Below, piece by piece: positions 47,359 through 59,225 of a DNA stretch of 64,000 bases. The stretch comes from Hexactinellida sp. DTS-2022. Taxonomy: Eukaryota; Porifera; Hexactinellida. Under the pieces are notes generated by a model that had not been told where the DNA came from, searched no databases, and saw only the letters and a program-made list of their open reading frames with translations. The stretch lies in NCBI GenBank assembly GCA_028753945.1, contig JAPNXP010000012.1:2976001-3040000 (forward strand), in the 5' to 3' direction. A program made the translations under genes and the position numbers. Positions within the stretch are counted from its first letter, which is position 1; each line of letters opens with the position of its first letter.

Positions 47359-47890
47359 TCACTCAACTTCAATAATCTTTGAGATAATGAGATTATTAGT
47401 ACTTTATTCTTTATATGCTAATACACTCATTACCTCAAAGATTATTGAAGTTAGGCCTAGAAAATGTATTATCAATGAAGAGGAAGTTGCCAATTGCGGA
47501 TAGATCAGTACTAGCATAGTTTACATAAAATGGATAGTTTTTGAGTTATGGCTCATTTTAAGAAATATGCATTTCCCTGGCAACCGAGGAATATGTCAAC
47601 AATCCATTTATAATTTCGATATATTTCATTCAACTAGTAATGGAACGCCTCATGTTCCAATATTGAACATTTATAACGCGTTTAACTATGTTAAAAGCAG
47701 GCTATAAAAACACGATAATTCCCACGAAAAATAGCGATTACGTAATCAAATGGTGATATATCACAATTCTAAAGGGTGTTATGTGCCTTAATATCATGTT
47801 CCTAGTTTCCTATATAATTATAATACATTTCTCAGGTCTGTCATTACTAGCTATTGAGATAAAGGTATGTCAGCTAATAATCAATCGCCT
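47359..47890 (+). mobile_element. Half of a fold-back element
   Basis: Matches the centre and one arm of the palindrome at 52600-53680 (aacttcaataatctttgaga, ggcaaccgaggaat, ttataacgcgttta), with many differences. The other arm is missing beyond the satellite hairpin. Confidence 0.7.
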
Positions 47891-48600
47891 TTAAGTAATC
47901 CATGGTTCGGAGTAGTAGTAAGGCCTTATATAACGAAGGTCACGATTTAAGATTGTTTTAATCTAAAGCCAACGAACAGCTCCACCCATAACCAGGCCAC
48001 TTTTAGGTGCTGTAATTCAATTACATGGGATAATCCAGTTTGGCCTGACTTTTAGTTGCGTGTTACGCGCCTGAACTATAATGTCTGACAGGGCAAGTCA
48101 TTTGACTTAGATTTCTCAACTTTTATTCCAGTATTCGTTCAACTTTATAATTGCTAACTATCTATGAAACACTTTAATTCCGCCATAAGAAGTATTCCTT
48201 GATTGAATAATAATTATATAATCCGAAATGCAATATATACAATATTAGAATGAGTTTTAGACAATATTTGGAATTTAGTACATACTAGTGATATTTATCA
48301 TAAACTCATGATTTCCAAGTAAATACTAATTGTCATTGCTCTAATTCTTATTGTGGCAGTTTAATTTTATATGGCATTTTGATTGAAACAATTTAAATGT
48401 CTGTACAGTTGCAAACTTGTTGAGAGATACCAAGAGATGCACGAAAAACAGCTTCGCAAAGTGTTACAACAATGCTCGGGACAAATTAGGGGTGAGTGTT
48501 GTAGTTTGACACATTCAAATTGTGTTGAAATGAATTTGCTGTCAAAATACCAGCAATTGTTCCAAATTTATAATAACCTTCATCGGATTTGTTTAGAGTG
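47891..48600. other. Unassigned stretch
   Basis: A 72-residue + frame at 48383-48601 has several cysteines but no motif I recognise. Nothing else was seen. Confidence 0.3.
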
Positions 48601-49330
48601 ACGCCGAGAAGATTAGGCGGGTCAAATAGAGACCTTATTTTTGAAGAATATTTTCGCCAATCTCATAATTTCGTGTTTTCTTTAAGATTGTATTTCCATT
48701 CTATTAATTTGCTTCTCTTGTCCACGTTTAGCTGCACCTCGACCGTCAAAAATTCGAGAATATCTCTCATCTAGCCAACAGGACATACACCAAACTGGAC
48801 TTCCGTAGCCCTCTGAATCTTCAGTCTAGTAATCAAAGATAACATGTATAGATTGTGAATTTCGAGGGCAGCTGTGTGCAGAGCTACAAGGCTGCTCACA
48901 TTCAACACAATTTGGTGAACTTAAATCAGTCATTTCACACAAATTGACAAATTTCGAACAAGACACTAGAATCCTCTTCTGCTGTCTTTCTTTCGAGGGG
49001 ACGAAGTACAACAAATTTAGTCATATGATCTTGGTAGACTAGGAGTAATCTTATGGTCGATTTATCTCATCTGTACTTTGTAATTCAATTAAATCAACCA
49101 GTCCTCGAGATGCAAAGTCAGAACTTCTTATGGGATTACTAACTGTGCTCTTCAGTGATTTACCTTTTTCAGCTGACATTACACACATGTGGTAACAAAA
49201 GCTGCAATGAGTTTTCTAGAAAAGCCACAATTTATTGCTTCTTTAGCTTCTAATAGAGGCGATTGCTTCCCAGGTGTTTGCATTCATTCTATATGCAATC
49301 ATTGCAAATGTTCAAATTTATCAAATAATT
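48601..49330 (-). pseudogene. KRBA2/GIN-like gypsy integrase relic
   Basis: Read on the minus strand. Near 49220 FSRKLIAAFVTTC-CQLKK resembles the zinc-binding part of a gypsy-derived integrase. Near 48930 CVECEQPCSSAHSCPRNSQS, SEGYGSPVWCMSCW and, further on, AAKRGQEK resemble the zinc-finger tail of KRBA2-like proteins. The catalytic core between them is missing and stops are frequent. The match rests on memory of the family, so a search is needed to be sure. Confidence 0.55.
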
Positions 49331-49925
49331 CTTCTTTTGCAAGAACACGAATTTTTGATTTTCCTTTACTACATAGTTGGATCTAATTCGATAATATCTG
49401 TAGTTTTCTGCCCCTCGATGTGTCGGTTCAGGTCCAGTGTAAATGTTTATGGTTCTGTAATCTGATCAGAAATAAAAGGTTTCGATTTAGGGATGGATTT
49501 GTGTCTATTTTAGCGTTTTAATGTTTGTTTCTGTGCATTGATTCGAAACTGATGATATGAAAATTTACTTAGTACGTAGGTATAGATTATTTCGTGTATA
49601 AGGAGGTCCAAATTGTAAGTGATTATTTCCCAATTCAATACTCGACATTTTACTGTAATTATTATAACCATATAAAGATTGTTATCGTATGTATTATGTA
49701 AACAAATGTTTTTTATTTAAGTGTTGGAAATATATATCTTGGGATTTAGGAAAATAATAATTGCCTCGTTATTAACAGTGAGTGATTAAGAACGCATTTG
49801 GCTGAATTGCATTGCGCCAATCACGTTTGGCGTTGAAACGCATTTGGATTGCAACAACATCCAGAATTGCACATTTATCCTGTTTTGAAACACCGACATC
49901 TATTTGTTTACACATCTTTGCACCA
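49331..49925. other. Unassigned stretch
   Basis: AT-rich, no recognisable content. Confidence 0.3.
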
Positions 49926-50195
49926 CTACAATGGCATCTCACATATCCCTGTCCACCTCAGTTGAATTCGTGCTGAACCGCTGTCAGGAGATAAATTACT
50001 CGCCCATGGTGTATAGGGATATGGCACACACGTCAAACAGATTGTGTGAATACTAGAGTTCAAAATACCAAACTTTACTGCTATAGTGTCACTTATATCT
50101 GTCACGATATCAATCAAGTTGCGGGGATCTGTTGCATTGTATAACCGCTTGTTGTCTTTATAACTCCTATAGAGTTGTTCTCTGATCTGTGTCAA
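49926..50195 (-). CDS. Unrecognised small open frame
   Basis: An 89-residue frame (MTQIREQLYRSYKDNK ... WTGICEMPL) has ordinary residue composition for a coding piece. No motif, no splice signals and no neighbouring TIR were found. It could be a fragment of a transposon gene or chance. Confidence 0.25.
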   Translation of the reverse strand: MTQIREQLYRSYKDNKRLYNATDPRNLIDIVTDISDTIAVKFGILNSSIHTICLTCVPYPYTPWASNLSPDSGSARIQLRWTGICEMPL

Positions 50196-50216
50196 GTTCC
50201 AATGTCAATTAACTCA

Positions 50217-50302
50217 ACACTGCAGCGGCAGCGGCCGACCCCTAATCGTGGTGTAACGCAACACTGCACAGGCCCAGGCCGACCCGAATCGTGGTGTAAC
50301 TC
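50217..50302. repeat. Two-copy tandem repeat
   Basis: aacactgca ... ggccgacccctaatcgtggtg is followed by a second copy with gaatcgtggtgtaac; unit about 48 bp, GC-rich against its surroundings. Confidence 0.6.
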
Positions 50303-50679
50303 CAAAAAATCTTGGGGCAAAATTTACACCAAGATCGGCCTTTTAAAAAACCCTGGTATAATCCATATTTTCTAGATTCATTCAAAATATTTAAAAAATG
50401 GTAGTTAACGGGTCACGGATAATTTAAGATGTGTAGTATTTCTAGGAAAAGTGTTTTTTAAACCTTGCTCAAAATTGTATTATATACATTTCTGATCGCA
50501 TACTAGGTGGCTTGATTAAGGGTATACTACTGAGAAAGTAGCCAGTAAATTAATTAGGTACACCAGAAAGTCTTGAACATGTGAATTCTTCAATTGTTTT
50601 GAGAAGGTGAAATTATTTATGCAAACGAAAATAATTTGAAAAACATATACCGTATACTGAATTTCCATATTTTCGTGCA

Positions 50680-50842
50680 ACAATGTTGCAAGTAAATGAA
50701 CATGTTTAATTTATATGCAATATTGTTGCATGCAACATTTAAACATACACTAGCAACTAAGTTGCATGCAACAATGTTGTATGTAGCTTTGTTGCATGGA
50801 AAATTTAACATACACGATGCAACAGTTGCATCGTGTATGGTG
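50680..50842. repeat. Cluster of gttgcatgcaac palindromes
   Basis: Several overlapping palindromes (tgttgcatgcaaca, and acacgatgcaac with its inverse around 50813-50837) form one structured patch. Confidence 0.6.
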
Positions 50843-50870
50843 GGATTTAGACAAATGTTCAATTTATTTA

Positions 50871-52010
50871 CTGTCCAGTCTGTTCTCTTTAATAGTCCAC
50901 TTCTCTAATAATCCACATCCCTAATATTCTAACATAATTTTGTTGTTTAATTAATTAAACTTCCGGATTACTTGGGATCAAAGGTATAAATAGGAAAAAC
51001 CCATTTTCACTTTCAATTGAAATTCAATTAACTTTCATTTTCAATTTCACATTTCCAGGTTAATTAACTAGTATATTCATAAAATCTAAAGTTGCATATA
51101 CACTAGTCTACCCGGCCAAAAGTATTTGAACAACACAAATAGGATTCAAACGTTTAAGCTTCTATCAGCATAATACATTTAGAGATGCTTCAACATGGAT
51201 GTTAAATACATAAATCAATATGTTAACTATATTAATGTGGCAAATTTTTTGAATTTACATTATTATGTCGGTGTTAAACTCATTAACTATACAATTAACT
51301 AATTAAATATTAATTTATGATCATTATGAGGCAATTATAATATATAAATTCTGATTTCAGATTTCAATACCACATGGTCGTATTACTCTAGGTATTTATT
51401 TCTAATCGTTACGATTATTTACCATTTGATATCCAGAAAGTGTCTTTTATCTCAGATAAACGGACATATTTGAACCTGAATTTTTACACACTTAAATGGA
51501 TTAAAAAAAGCTCGATTCCCTATAAGGAAATTCTCCAAAAGACATAATCTGTCGAAAGCAGCCACATTCTCATTTGTGCCACATGTGGCACGTGGCAGAG
51601 ACATTTTTTGCTAAACTGGCATGAAATCAGAATATTTTTTAATTTATAACTAGTTAGATATTTACAGTGATTTCACCGTAGTTTAAACAGCCGTAATAAT
51701 AATAAGTCACCTGACGAATATTGTGTCTGCATTAATATTCGTGTTGTTCAAATACGTTTAGCTTGTTAGTGATAACTTATTGCATGGTTTTGTTTCTAAT
51801 ATTGATCTCTTATAGTATAATAGTCCATTCCCTAATAGTCCACTTCTGTAATTTTCTACTTCTGTTACTTTTCTTATTGTTATTTCAGTTAACGTCCACA
51901 TTGGGGCCCTCTATCTACAAGTGGACTATTAGATAGGCCAGCTCCCCTTACTACTTACGCAGTTCATACTCACTAAGCCCACTGGTGGACTATTAGAGAA
52001 AACAGGGTGT
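50871..52010. mobile_element. pogo-like MITE with nested MITE
   Basis: Ends share ctgttctctttaatagtcca and the inverse tggactattagagaaaacag, and TA lies outside both. The exact first base is uncertain. It holds the element at 51101-51771 and a tract related to 26692-26815. Confidence 0.65.
51101..51771. mobile_element. Tc1/mariner-like MITE
   Basis: Ends share cacta...ggccaaaagtatttgaa and the inverse ttcaaatacgtttagc. A second copy at 55749 is split by satellite cluster 4. Contains gtgccacatgtggcacgtgg. Confidence 0.65.
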
Positions 52011-52180
52011 AGCTAAATATTTTCTGCGCCTAAGTGGGGGCTACATTATTTCGTTTTGCCCCGGGCTGCATTTTGTATGGTACACCACTATAACCGATGA
52101 TTTATAATATCAATGGAAGCAAACTGTATTTCTTTCTTTTATCCTTGTATTTACTAATGTTATTCATGATTTATTCTTAG

Positions 52181-52421
52181 GCTGTCCCAAACTTTTTTGG
52201 TTTGCCAGTGTTCAATTTTACACAAGACCTTACTCCTCCTGAACTAATTTACTTCACTTTTATTGATCTTGACAATGGAAAGTTAAGTTTGATATTTAGC
52301 GAATTTATTATTCCTTCAACAGTTAATTTTGACAGTTTAACTCTTATATCATTTCCAATTGCAACAACAGATTATTTCTCGCTTACAGGTGGAATTGTTC
52401 AATCTACAAACTCATCCTCTA
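52181..52421 (+). CDS. Host gene exon B (extracellular repeat protein)
   Basis: 241 nt between a 3' splice site (ttattcttag) and a perfect donor (gtaagt). It enters in phase 0 and leaves in phase 1, complementary to exon A at 23079-23209. It codes for 80 residues with TPPELIYFTF, DLDNGKLSLIFSE and FSLTGGIVQS. I know this pattern (TPPxL, LDxxxGxLxLxFSE, LTGG) as a ~120-residue beta-rich repeat of unknown function in large surface or matrix proteins of several animal groups. Exons A and B together give ~124 residues, one full repeat. Further exons are expected on both sides but were not found in the window. Confidence 0.75.
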
Positions 52422-52599
52422 GTAAGTGGTGATTGGTTTTTCGAAAAAATTTCATTTTTGTATTCTCATAATTGTGTTGATTCGAATTTTTTTTGTCACT
52501 GAATACTAGGTTTTTTCTGCTGTTGAGTATTCCCATTATAATGTAATCAGGATGGGATTTAAATTATTATATGAATTAGGTGGGGATTATGTGCGCATC

Positions 52600-53680
52600 C
52601 ATGGCCTACTTAATATACGGCTATATATGTCGCCGAAAAGGCCATAAAACAAAGAGGCCAGTTTCTAATTTTCAAAATGGAGAATTGATCTTTATTCGAA
52701 TAATTAGCAATGATAGAGCTGAAAAGTGTATTATAACTATATAGGAATATGGTATCCAGGTATACATAGCACCCTCCAGAATTGTGACATGTCATCATCT
52801 GATGACGTTATGGTTATTTTGGTTGCGAATTATCTTGTTTTTCTAGCATACTTTTAACATAGTTAAACACGTTATAAATGTTCAAAATTGGAACATGGTT
52901 ATACACAGAAGTAGTAGAATAAAATATATCGAAATTATAAATGGAAGGTTGACACATTCCTCGGTTGCCATGGAAAATGTATATTTCCTAAAATGTGCCA
53001 TAACTCAAAAACTATGAATGTTATGTAAACTAGACTGGTACTGATCTGTCCGGAATATGTAACTTCCTATTCATCGATGATACATTTTATATGCCTAACT
53101 TCAATAATTTTTGAGATAATGAGATAATTAACACTTAATTCATTATTAGGTAATACACTCATTATCTCAAAGATTATTGAAGTTAGGCATATAAAATGTA
53201 TTATCGATGAATAGGAAGTTACCTATTCCGGATAGATCAGTACCAGCCTAGTTTACACAACATTCATAGTTTTTGAGTTATGACACATTTTAGGAAATAT
53301 ACATTTTCCACGGCAACCGAGGAATGTGTCAACATTCATTTATAATTTCGATATATTTTATTCTACTACTTCTGGGTATAACCATGTTGCAATTTTGAAC
53401 ATTTATAACGCGTTTACCTATGTTAAAAGTATGCTAGCAAAACCAGATAATTCGCAACCAAAATAACCATAACGTCATCAGATGATGACATATCACTATT
53501 CTGGATGGTGCTATGTATACCTGGATACCATATTCCTATATAGTTATAATGCACTTTTCAGCTCTATCATTGCTAATTATTCGAATAAAGATCAATTCTC
53601 CATTTTGAAAATTAGAAACTGGCCTCTTTGTTTTATGGCCTTCTCGGCGACATATATAGCCGTATATTAAGTAGGCCATG
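52600..53680. mobile_element. 1.08 kb palindromic fold-back element
   Basis: Two ~520 bp arms are near-perfect inverted copies around a short centre (~53120-53165). Both ends read catggcctac / gtaggccatg and the flanks carry a perfect 7 bp duplication gcgcatc (52593-52599, 53681-53687). The mirrored 62-residue frames at 52610-52798 and 53482-53670 are a consequence of symmetry. No transposase is present. Confidence 0.85.
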
Positions 53681-53687
53681 GCGCATC

Positions 53688-54220
53688 ATATGGGAATAGG
53701 GTGGGGTTGGTTAAATATCCCTTTTGAGGTCAGGGTTACGATTGGTCTTCACACTACGGTTAGCCGGTTATCCGCCAGTGAAAGTTAATAGTAAATATGA
53801 TAGCACAAAGGCATTCATTGTCACTAGTGGTAAATATTTACCAGGTTATTCGCTGATCGGATAATAGTCTAGTTACACACCTCAAATTACCGAAGACCCA
53901 ATACCAAATGTAGATAATTTGTTTTACATAATTTTATTAACATAATTAACTCAGTTTATGCAAATTCAACAAGGTGTCACTCGATATGGTGTATATTTAT
54001 ATGTTGTCAAAAAGAAATCGTTTAACTCTCATATCAGAGTTACGCACATTTTATTAAGTTAATTTTACCTTATTTAGACTGACTAGAACTATACGAATTG
54101 AACAAGGGATCACTTGATATACTTTTGTAATTTATGAGATCGGAATGTGATATTATGTTGGTAGATACCTGAATTGACAAGTAAATTATGCTGAGAAACA
54201 CAAGGCTGAATATATATATA
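53688..54220. other. Unassigned stretch
   Basis: No recognisable content beyond AT-rich sequence. Confidence 0.3.
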
Positions 54221-54403
54221 CAATAGACCTTGCTTAATAGTGTCACCTCGGGACCAGGTTGTTTTGATACGGTAAGCGGAGAAATCTATTAACCGAAAAT
54301 ATTTTAAGCGAAAATGTAATTCCGTCCTATAAATCCTGTGAAATTTGGACCCGATTAAGCGGTAAAATCTACAACCGGTGGCTCTATTAAGAGGAGTCGA
54401 CTG
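54221..54403. mobile_element. pogo/Tigger-type MITE
   Basis: Ends caatagaccttgcttaatag and ctattaagaggagtcgactg with TA on both sides; internal taagcg tracts. Confidence 0.75.
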
Positions 54404-54543
54404 TATATATTTATTTGTTACTATTTCCGAGTTGATTGAAGAAACTGGACGGTCTCCAAATTTGTTTTTTGACATATAGGGGTAACTTTTGCCACCCTGC
54501 CAACAAGTTGAGGTTTCCACTCAAAATTTGTCACACCTCGAAA

Positions 54544-54662
54544 CAGAGTCGGCGCAAGGATTTTCAGGTAGGGGGGGCCACACTGTACAACATTGTTATT
54601 CTAGGGAGGGGCAGTCTCAAAAGAGGGGGGCCATGCCCCCCCCCCCCCTGGCGCCGCCACTG
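54544..54662. mobile_element. hAT MITE
   Basis: Ends cagagtcggcgc and gcgccgccactg; 8 bp duplication cctcgaaa / cctcgaca with one mismatch. Same family as 33126-33266. Confidence 0.8.
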
Positions 54663-54792
54663 CCTCGACATGTTATGACGTCATTGTTACATTTAGATAA
54701 GCATTTAAATTCACTTAATCGCACATAATTTTCGCCCTCTATCGCTCTATGAGATACAAATCTAAAAATTTAATAGAACATGTACATTAATG

Positions 54793-55015
54793 GGAGCGCT
54801 CTCAACTGTTCGACTCTTTATGTTGTCATTTGTTAGAATTTCATATGTTGTCAATTGTCCGACTCTTATTTAGCTATGTTGCCAATTGTCCGACTCTTAT
54901 ATAGCTATGTTGTCAATTGTTCGACTCTTATTTAGCTAAGTTGCCGATTGTCCGACTCTTATATAGCTATGTTGTCAATTGTCCGACTCTTATTTAGCTC
55001 TTATTTAGCTGTATT
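54793..55015 (-). repeat. Left TIR array of MULE 3
   Basis: Five to six units of ~31 bp with gttgtcaattgtccgactct. Alternate units differ in gtc/gcc, so the array is shorter and less even than the right one. Confidence 0.85.
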
Positions 55016-55019
55016 GCTG

Positions 55020-55597
55020 GAAAAACGTGATGATTCACAGCAATAAATATTGTCCACAGCTGGTAGAACTGAATTGGCACTGTATAAAATGCCCCATCGA
55101 AACAGATTTCTGAGATATCTGCCAATATAGCAATGATTTCTTCAGAAAAAAATATGAATGCGCGATCATTACCAACAATTATTGTACCCTTTGTTTATTC
55201 CTTAAGGAGTTCCTGGCAATGCCTCCTCTAGTTCGAGTAGAGTTTGTGGAATCTTTGGCTGAAGTTCCCTTCTTGAGCGATACATACTTGATTCGCAATT
55301 CGTGAAGGAAATATTACGTCCTGCGGGGGCTATTCTGGTTACATCGTTGAAAACCTCTCTTAAATTAGCTCTAGATACCTTTGCAGCCTCTTTACATTTT
55401 GCTTTAATCGAATAAATATCAGCATCATAAGAATCAATTTCGTGGTTATAGGAGGCGAGTTGGTCTATAAGGAGTGAGTTTTGATTGAGTTTAGCTGTAG
55501 CCTTACATCCTTCACGGAAGAGGACACATTTTAAATATATGGTATTATCTGATTTTCTCTTTGAAACAAGATATTTGTGATTATCAGATGTAGTATA
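55020..55597 (-). pseudogene. FLYWCH-MULE transposase, N-terminal remnant
   Basis: Minus strand: YTTSDNHKYLVSKRK and LKCVLFREGCKATAKL form the FLYWCH finger, followed by ISFTNCESSMYRSRRELQPK. MULE 2 has an almost parallel text (ISFNECESAKFRSRRLLQPR), so the two belong to one lineage. Beyond a frameshift near 55200 the block with FDGAFYT and QLWTIF is recognisable, then the gene ends at the TIR. The remaining catalytic residues and any RING are deleted. At its start, the pogo MITE at 55598 has cut off the first codons. Confidence 0.8.
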
Positions 55598-56040
55598 CAG
55601 TAAAACCTCCAATTAGGGAACACTTTGGGGACTGCTGAAAAGTGTTCCTAATATGGAGGTGTTCCTTGATAAGAGGTCTGCCTTTTAGGATCATATCATA
55701 AACTTTGTAAGGTGTATGGATGTTTGTTATAAACATGCTCAAGATGTACACTAACAGGCCAAAATTATTTGAAGAGCAATAATTTGTATTCATAAATTAA
55801 TGTATATAGTACATATTAACATTATTAGATGTTTCAACATGGCTATTTTGATAAATTTATATGTCAATTAAAATATAATAGCGAAATTTTTGAAACTCAT
55901 TAACTATATAATTAGCTAATTAAATAAAAAATACTGATCATTAATTAAGATGCAGTTAGAATATACAAGTTCTGATTGCGGATTTGAATTCCACATGGTC
56001 GAATTACTCTAAGTGCATAATTTCAAACCAATACGATTAT

Positions 56041-56360
56041 TACTGTGCCGACTATACTATAGTATAGTGGCCCAGTATTGGAATCACTGCCTTTATTTTT
56101 ATTTTTACTGTGCCGACTATACTATAGTATAGTGGCCCAGTTCTAATCTTACTGCCTTTAATAATATTATTACTGTGCCGACTATACTATAGTATAGTGG
56201 CCCAGTTCTAATCTTAGTGCTTTGGTTAGTTATTACTGTGCCGACTATACTATAGTATAGTGGCCCAGTTCTAATCTCAGTGCCTTGGTTAGTTATTATT
56301 ATTACTGTGCCGACTATACTATAGTATAGTGGCCCAGTATTAGAATCACTGCCTTTATTT
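56041..56360 (+). repeat. Short-hairpin tandem array
   Basis: Five copies of ~60 bp, alternating agtattggaatcactgcc and agttctaatcttactgcc or ctcagtgccttggtta versions. Confidence 0.85.
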
Positions 56361-57665
56361 ATATTATTATTATTTCTCCGTAGCAGGTGCCCTGGCCACA
56401 CCTGTATACATAGAGGGCTGAAACTTGGCATGTAGATTCGGAGTCGACGTCTAATTTGCACCTGGGGTTACGATTTTGTATTAACAAATTTTTGACACAT
56501 CTTTAACACCTTTCAAAATTTGTCTGGTCCATAACTCAAAAAATGTTTTACTAAACCCCAAAATTTTATTTCACATTTGGATTCGCCATAAAATTCTGCG
56601 TCTGATGGGAGAAGAAAACTTTCAATAAAGAGTTCTATTTCTGCCATAAATGGGGGTTGAAATTTCTTTGTTTACTCACACTTCAGTTTCAGTATAACTG
56701 TTAAATCAAATTCCATTGTTTCAACTTGTAATAATTCTATTGATTTAACTTGTTAAATCTTACTCTATTGATTCAACTTGCGATAATTAAATTGATTTAA
56801 CTTATAAATTCCAGCTGGCTTCTATTTAATTTAGTATTACTATACAATTGATTAAATTAAATAATATAATATAAGGAATTTGTTGACTCAACTCAACCAA
56901 CCATGGATAACATTGCTAAAATAAATAACTAATAATATAATTTATTATCAATACATAATGAATGAATGGCATTAAACTAAAGATGGTTTATGATAGAACC
57001 GTTAAGATTTTACATTCCACAACAACGACAGATTAAGTGATTATATTTATTTCGGCGAGAATATTCTTGCACAATTAATGTACTGACATATTTAATTCTA
57101 ATTAATTCGCTCTGTGTTTACCGTATAGAGATGGTTCAAAATAGATTATTGGGGTTATCGAGTGCGTGGAATTTAAATATTATAGTGAAATTCAATTTAA
57201 ATTAATAATAATTGCAAATAATTGAACTTAATTTATTTTGCTGTATATAATAATGGTGTTAAATAATTAATAAATTAATTAAATATTTATACTAATTAGC
57301 TAAATTTCATTAATCTCAGAGATGATACAAGATAGAAACAAACTTTCAATTTATCAATTGGTCCTTATGCCAGGTACCACCTATACAAGTGGGTCTTGAC
57401 ACCTTGAGGTGATTATGACATCGTCAAAAAAATGTACTTTTACAATTTTTTTAATTCGATATTTAAAATGGGTTAGTTGATGTTGGGTGATGACCCAACA
57501 CACACATAAAAAATGCTGAGTCATCAGCTATTATATTCTACTCAAACTTGAATATCTCTAAAATTATATGAACTAAATGGAAACTTCCACCACTCTAAGG
57601 GTCGATGCCTTCTGTAACACCTTTTTGAAATAATTTAACACCTTCATAGTGATGATGACATGGCG

Positions 57666-57794
57666 AAAAAAAATCCAAAATTGCAGCCTGCGCCGACAGA
57701 ATGTTCTTTTGGAGGCACTATAAATAAACAACCAACAAAATGTAGTGCCACCAAAGGAACATGCGTCGGCACAGGCTGCAATTTTGGATTTTTT
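57666..57794. repeat. Long hairpin LH12
   Basis: Same hairpin family, a few arm mismatches. Confidence 0.8.
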
Positions 57795-59095
57795 ATTTAT
57801 CCGTAGCCACTCCACAGAACAGAGTTTTATCAACTAAGAGCCCAAATTTTAGGATGGGTGTCTCATGGGTTACAGATGTGCACCTGGGGTTACGATTTTT
57901 AATTAAGAAATTTTGGACACATGTTTAACACCTTTCAAAATTTGTCTGGTCCATAGCTCAAAAATTGTTTTACTAAACCCCCAAATTTTATTTCACATTT
58001 GGATTCGCCATAAAATTCTGCGTCTGATGGGAGAAGTAATTTTTCAATAAAGGGGTCAATTTCTGCCATAAATGGGGGTTGAAATTTCTTTGTTTACTCA
58101 CACTTCAATTTCAGTAAAACTGTGAAATCTAATTCCATTGTTTCAACTTGTAATAATTATATTGATTTAACTTGTTAAATCCTACTCTAGTGATTCAACT
58201 TGCGATAATTATATTGATTTAACTTATAAATTTCAGCTGGCTTCTATTTAATTCTAGTATTACTATACAATGGATTAAATAAAATATTATAATATAAGGA
58301 ATTTGTTGACTTAATTCAACTTAACCGTGGATAACATTGCTAAAATACATAACTAATACTATAATTTATTAACAATACATAATGAATGAATGGCTTTAGA
58401 GTTTAAACTCAAGATGGTTTATGATAGAACCGTAAGATTTTACATTCCACAACAACGACAGATTAAGTGAATATATTTATTTCGGCGAGAATATTCTTGC
58501 ACAATTAATGTACTGACGTAATTAATTCTAATTAATTCGCTCTGTGTTTAACGTATAGAGACGGTTCTAAATAGATTATTGGGGTTATCGAGTTCGCTGA
58601 ATTCAAATATGATAATGAAATTCAATTTAAATTAATAATTATTGCAAATAATTGAACTTAATTTATTTTGATGTACATAATTTTGGTGTTAAATTATTAA
58701 TAGATTAATTAAATTTTTATACTAATTAGCTAAATTTCATTAATCTCAGAGATGATACAAGATAGAAACAAACTTTCAATTTATCAATTGGTCCTTATGC
58801 CAGGTACCACCTATACAAGTGGGTCTTGACACCTTGAGGTGATGATGACATCGTTAAAAAAATCTATTTTTACAATTTTTTTAATTCGACATTTAAAATG
58901 GGTTAGTTGGTGTTGGGTGATGACCCAACACTCACATAAAAAATCCTGACTCATCACTTAATATATTCAACTGAAACTTGAATATCTTTGAAATGAAGTG
59001 AGCTAAAACATAACTTTCAACTCACTAAGCGTTGTTGCCTTTGGAAACACCTTTTCGAAATAATTTAACACCTTCATAGTGATGATGACATGGCG

Positions 59096-59225
59096 AAAAA
59101 AAAAATCCAAAATTGCAGCCTATGCCGAGAGCATGTTCCCATGGAGGCACTATCAATAAACCACCACCAAAATATAGTTCCACCAAAGGAACATGCGTCG
59201 GCACAGGCTGCAATTTTGGATTTTT
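59096..59225. repeat. Long hairpin LH13
   Basis: Same hairpin family, followed by ATT run. Confidence 0.8.

Noticed and set aside
52610-53670. Two identical 62-residue frames as a gene pair
   Set aside because: They are mirror images created by the palindrome 52600-53680.
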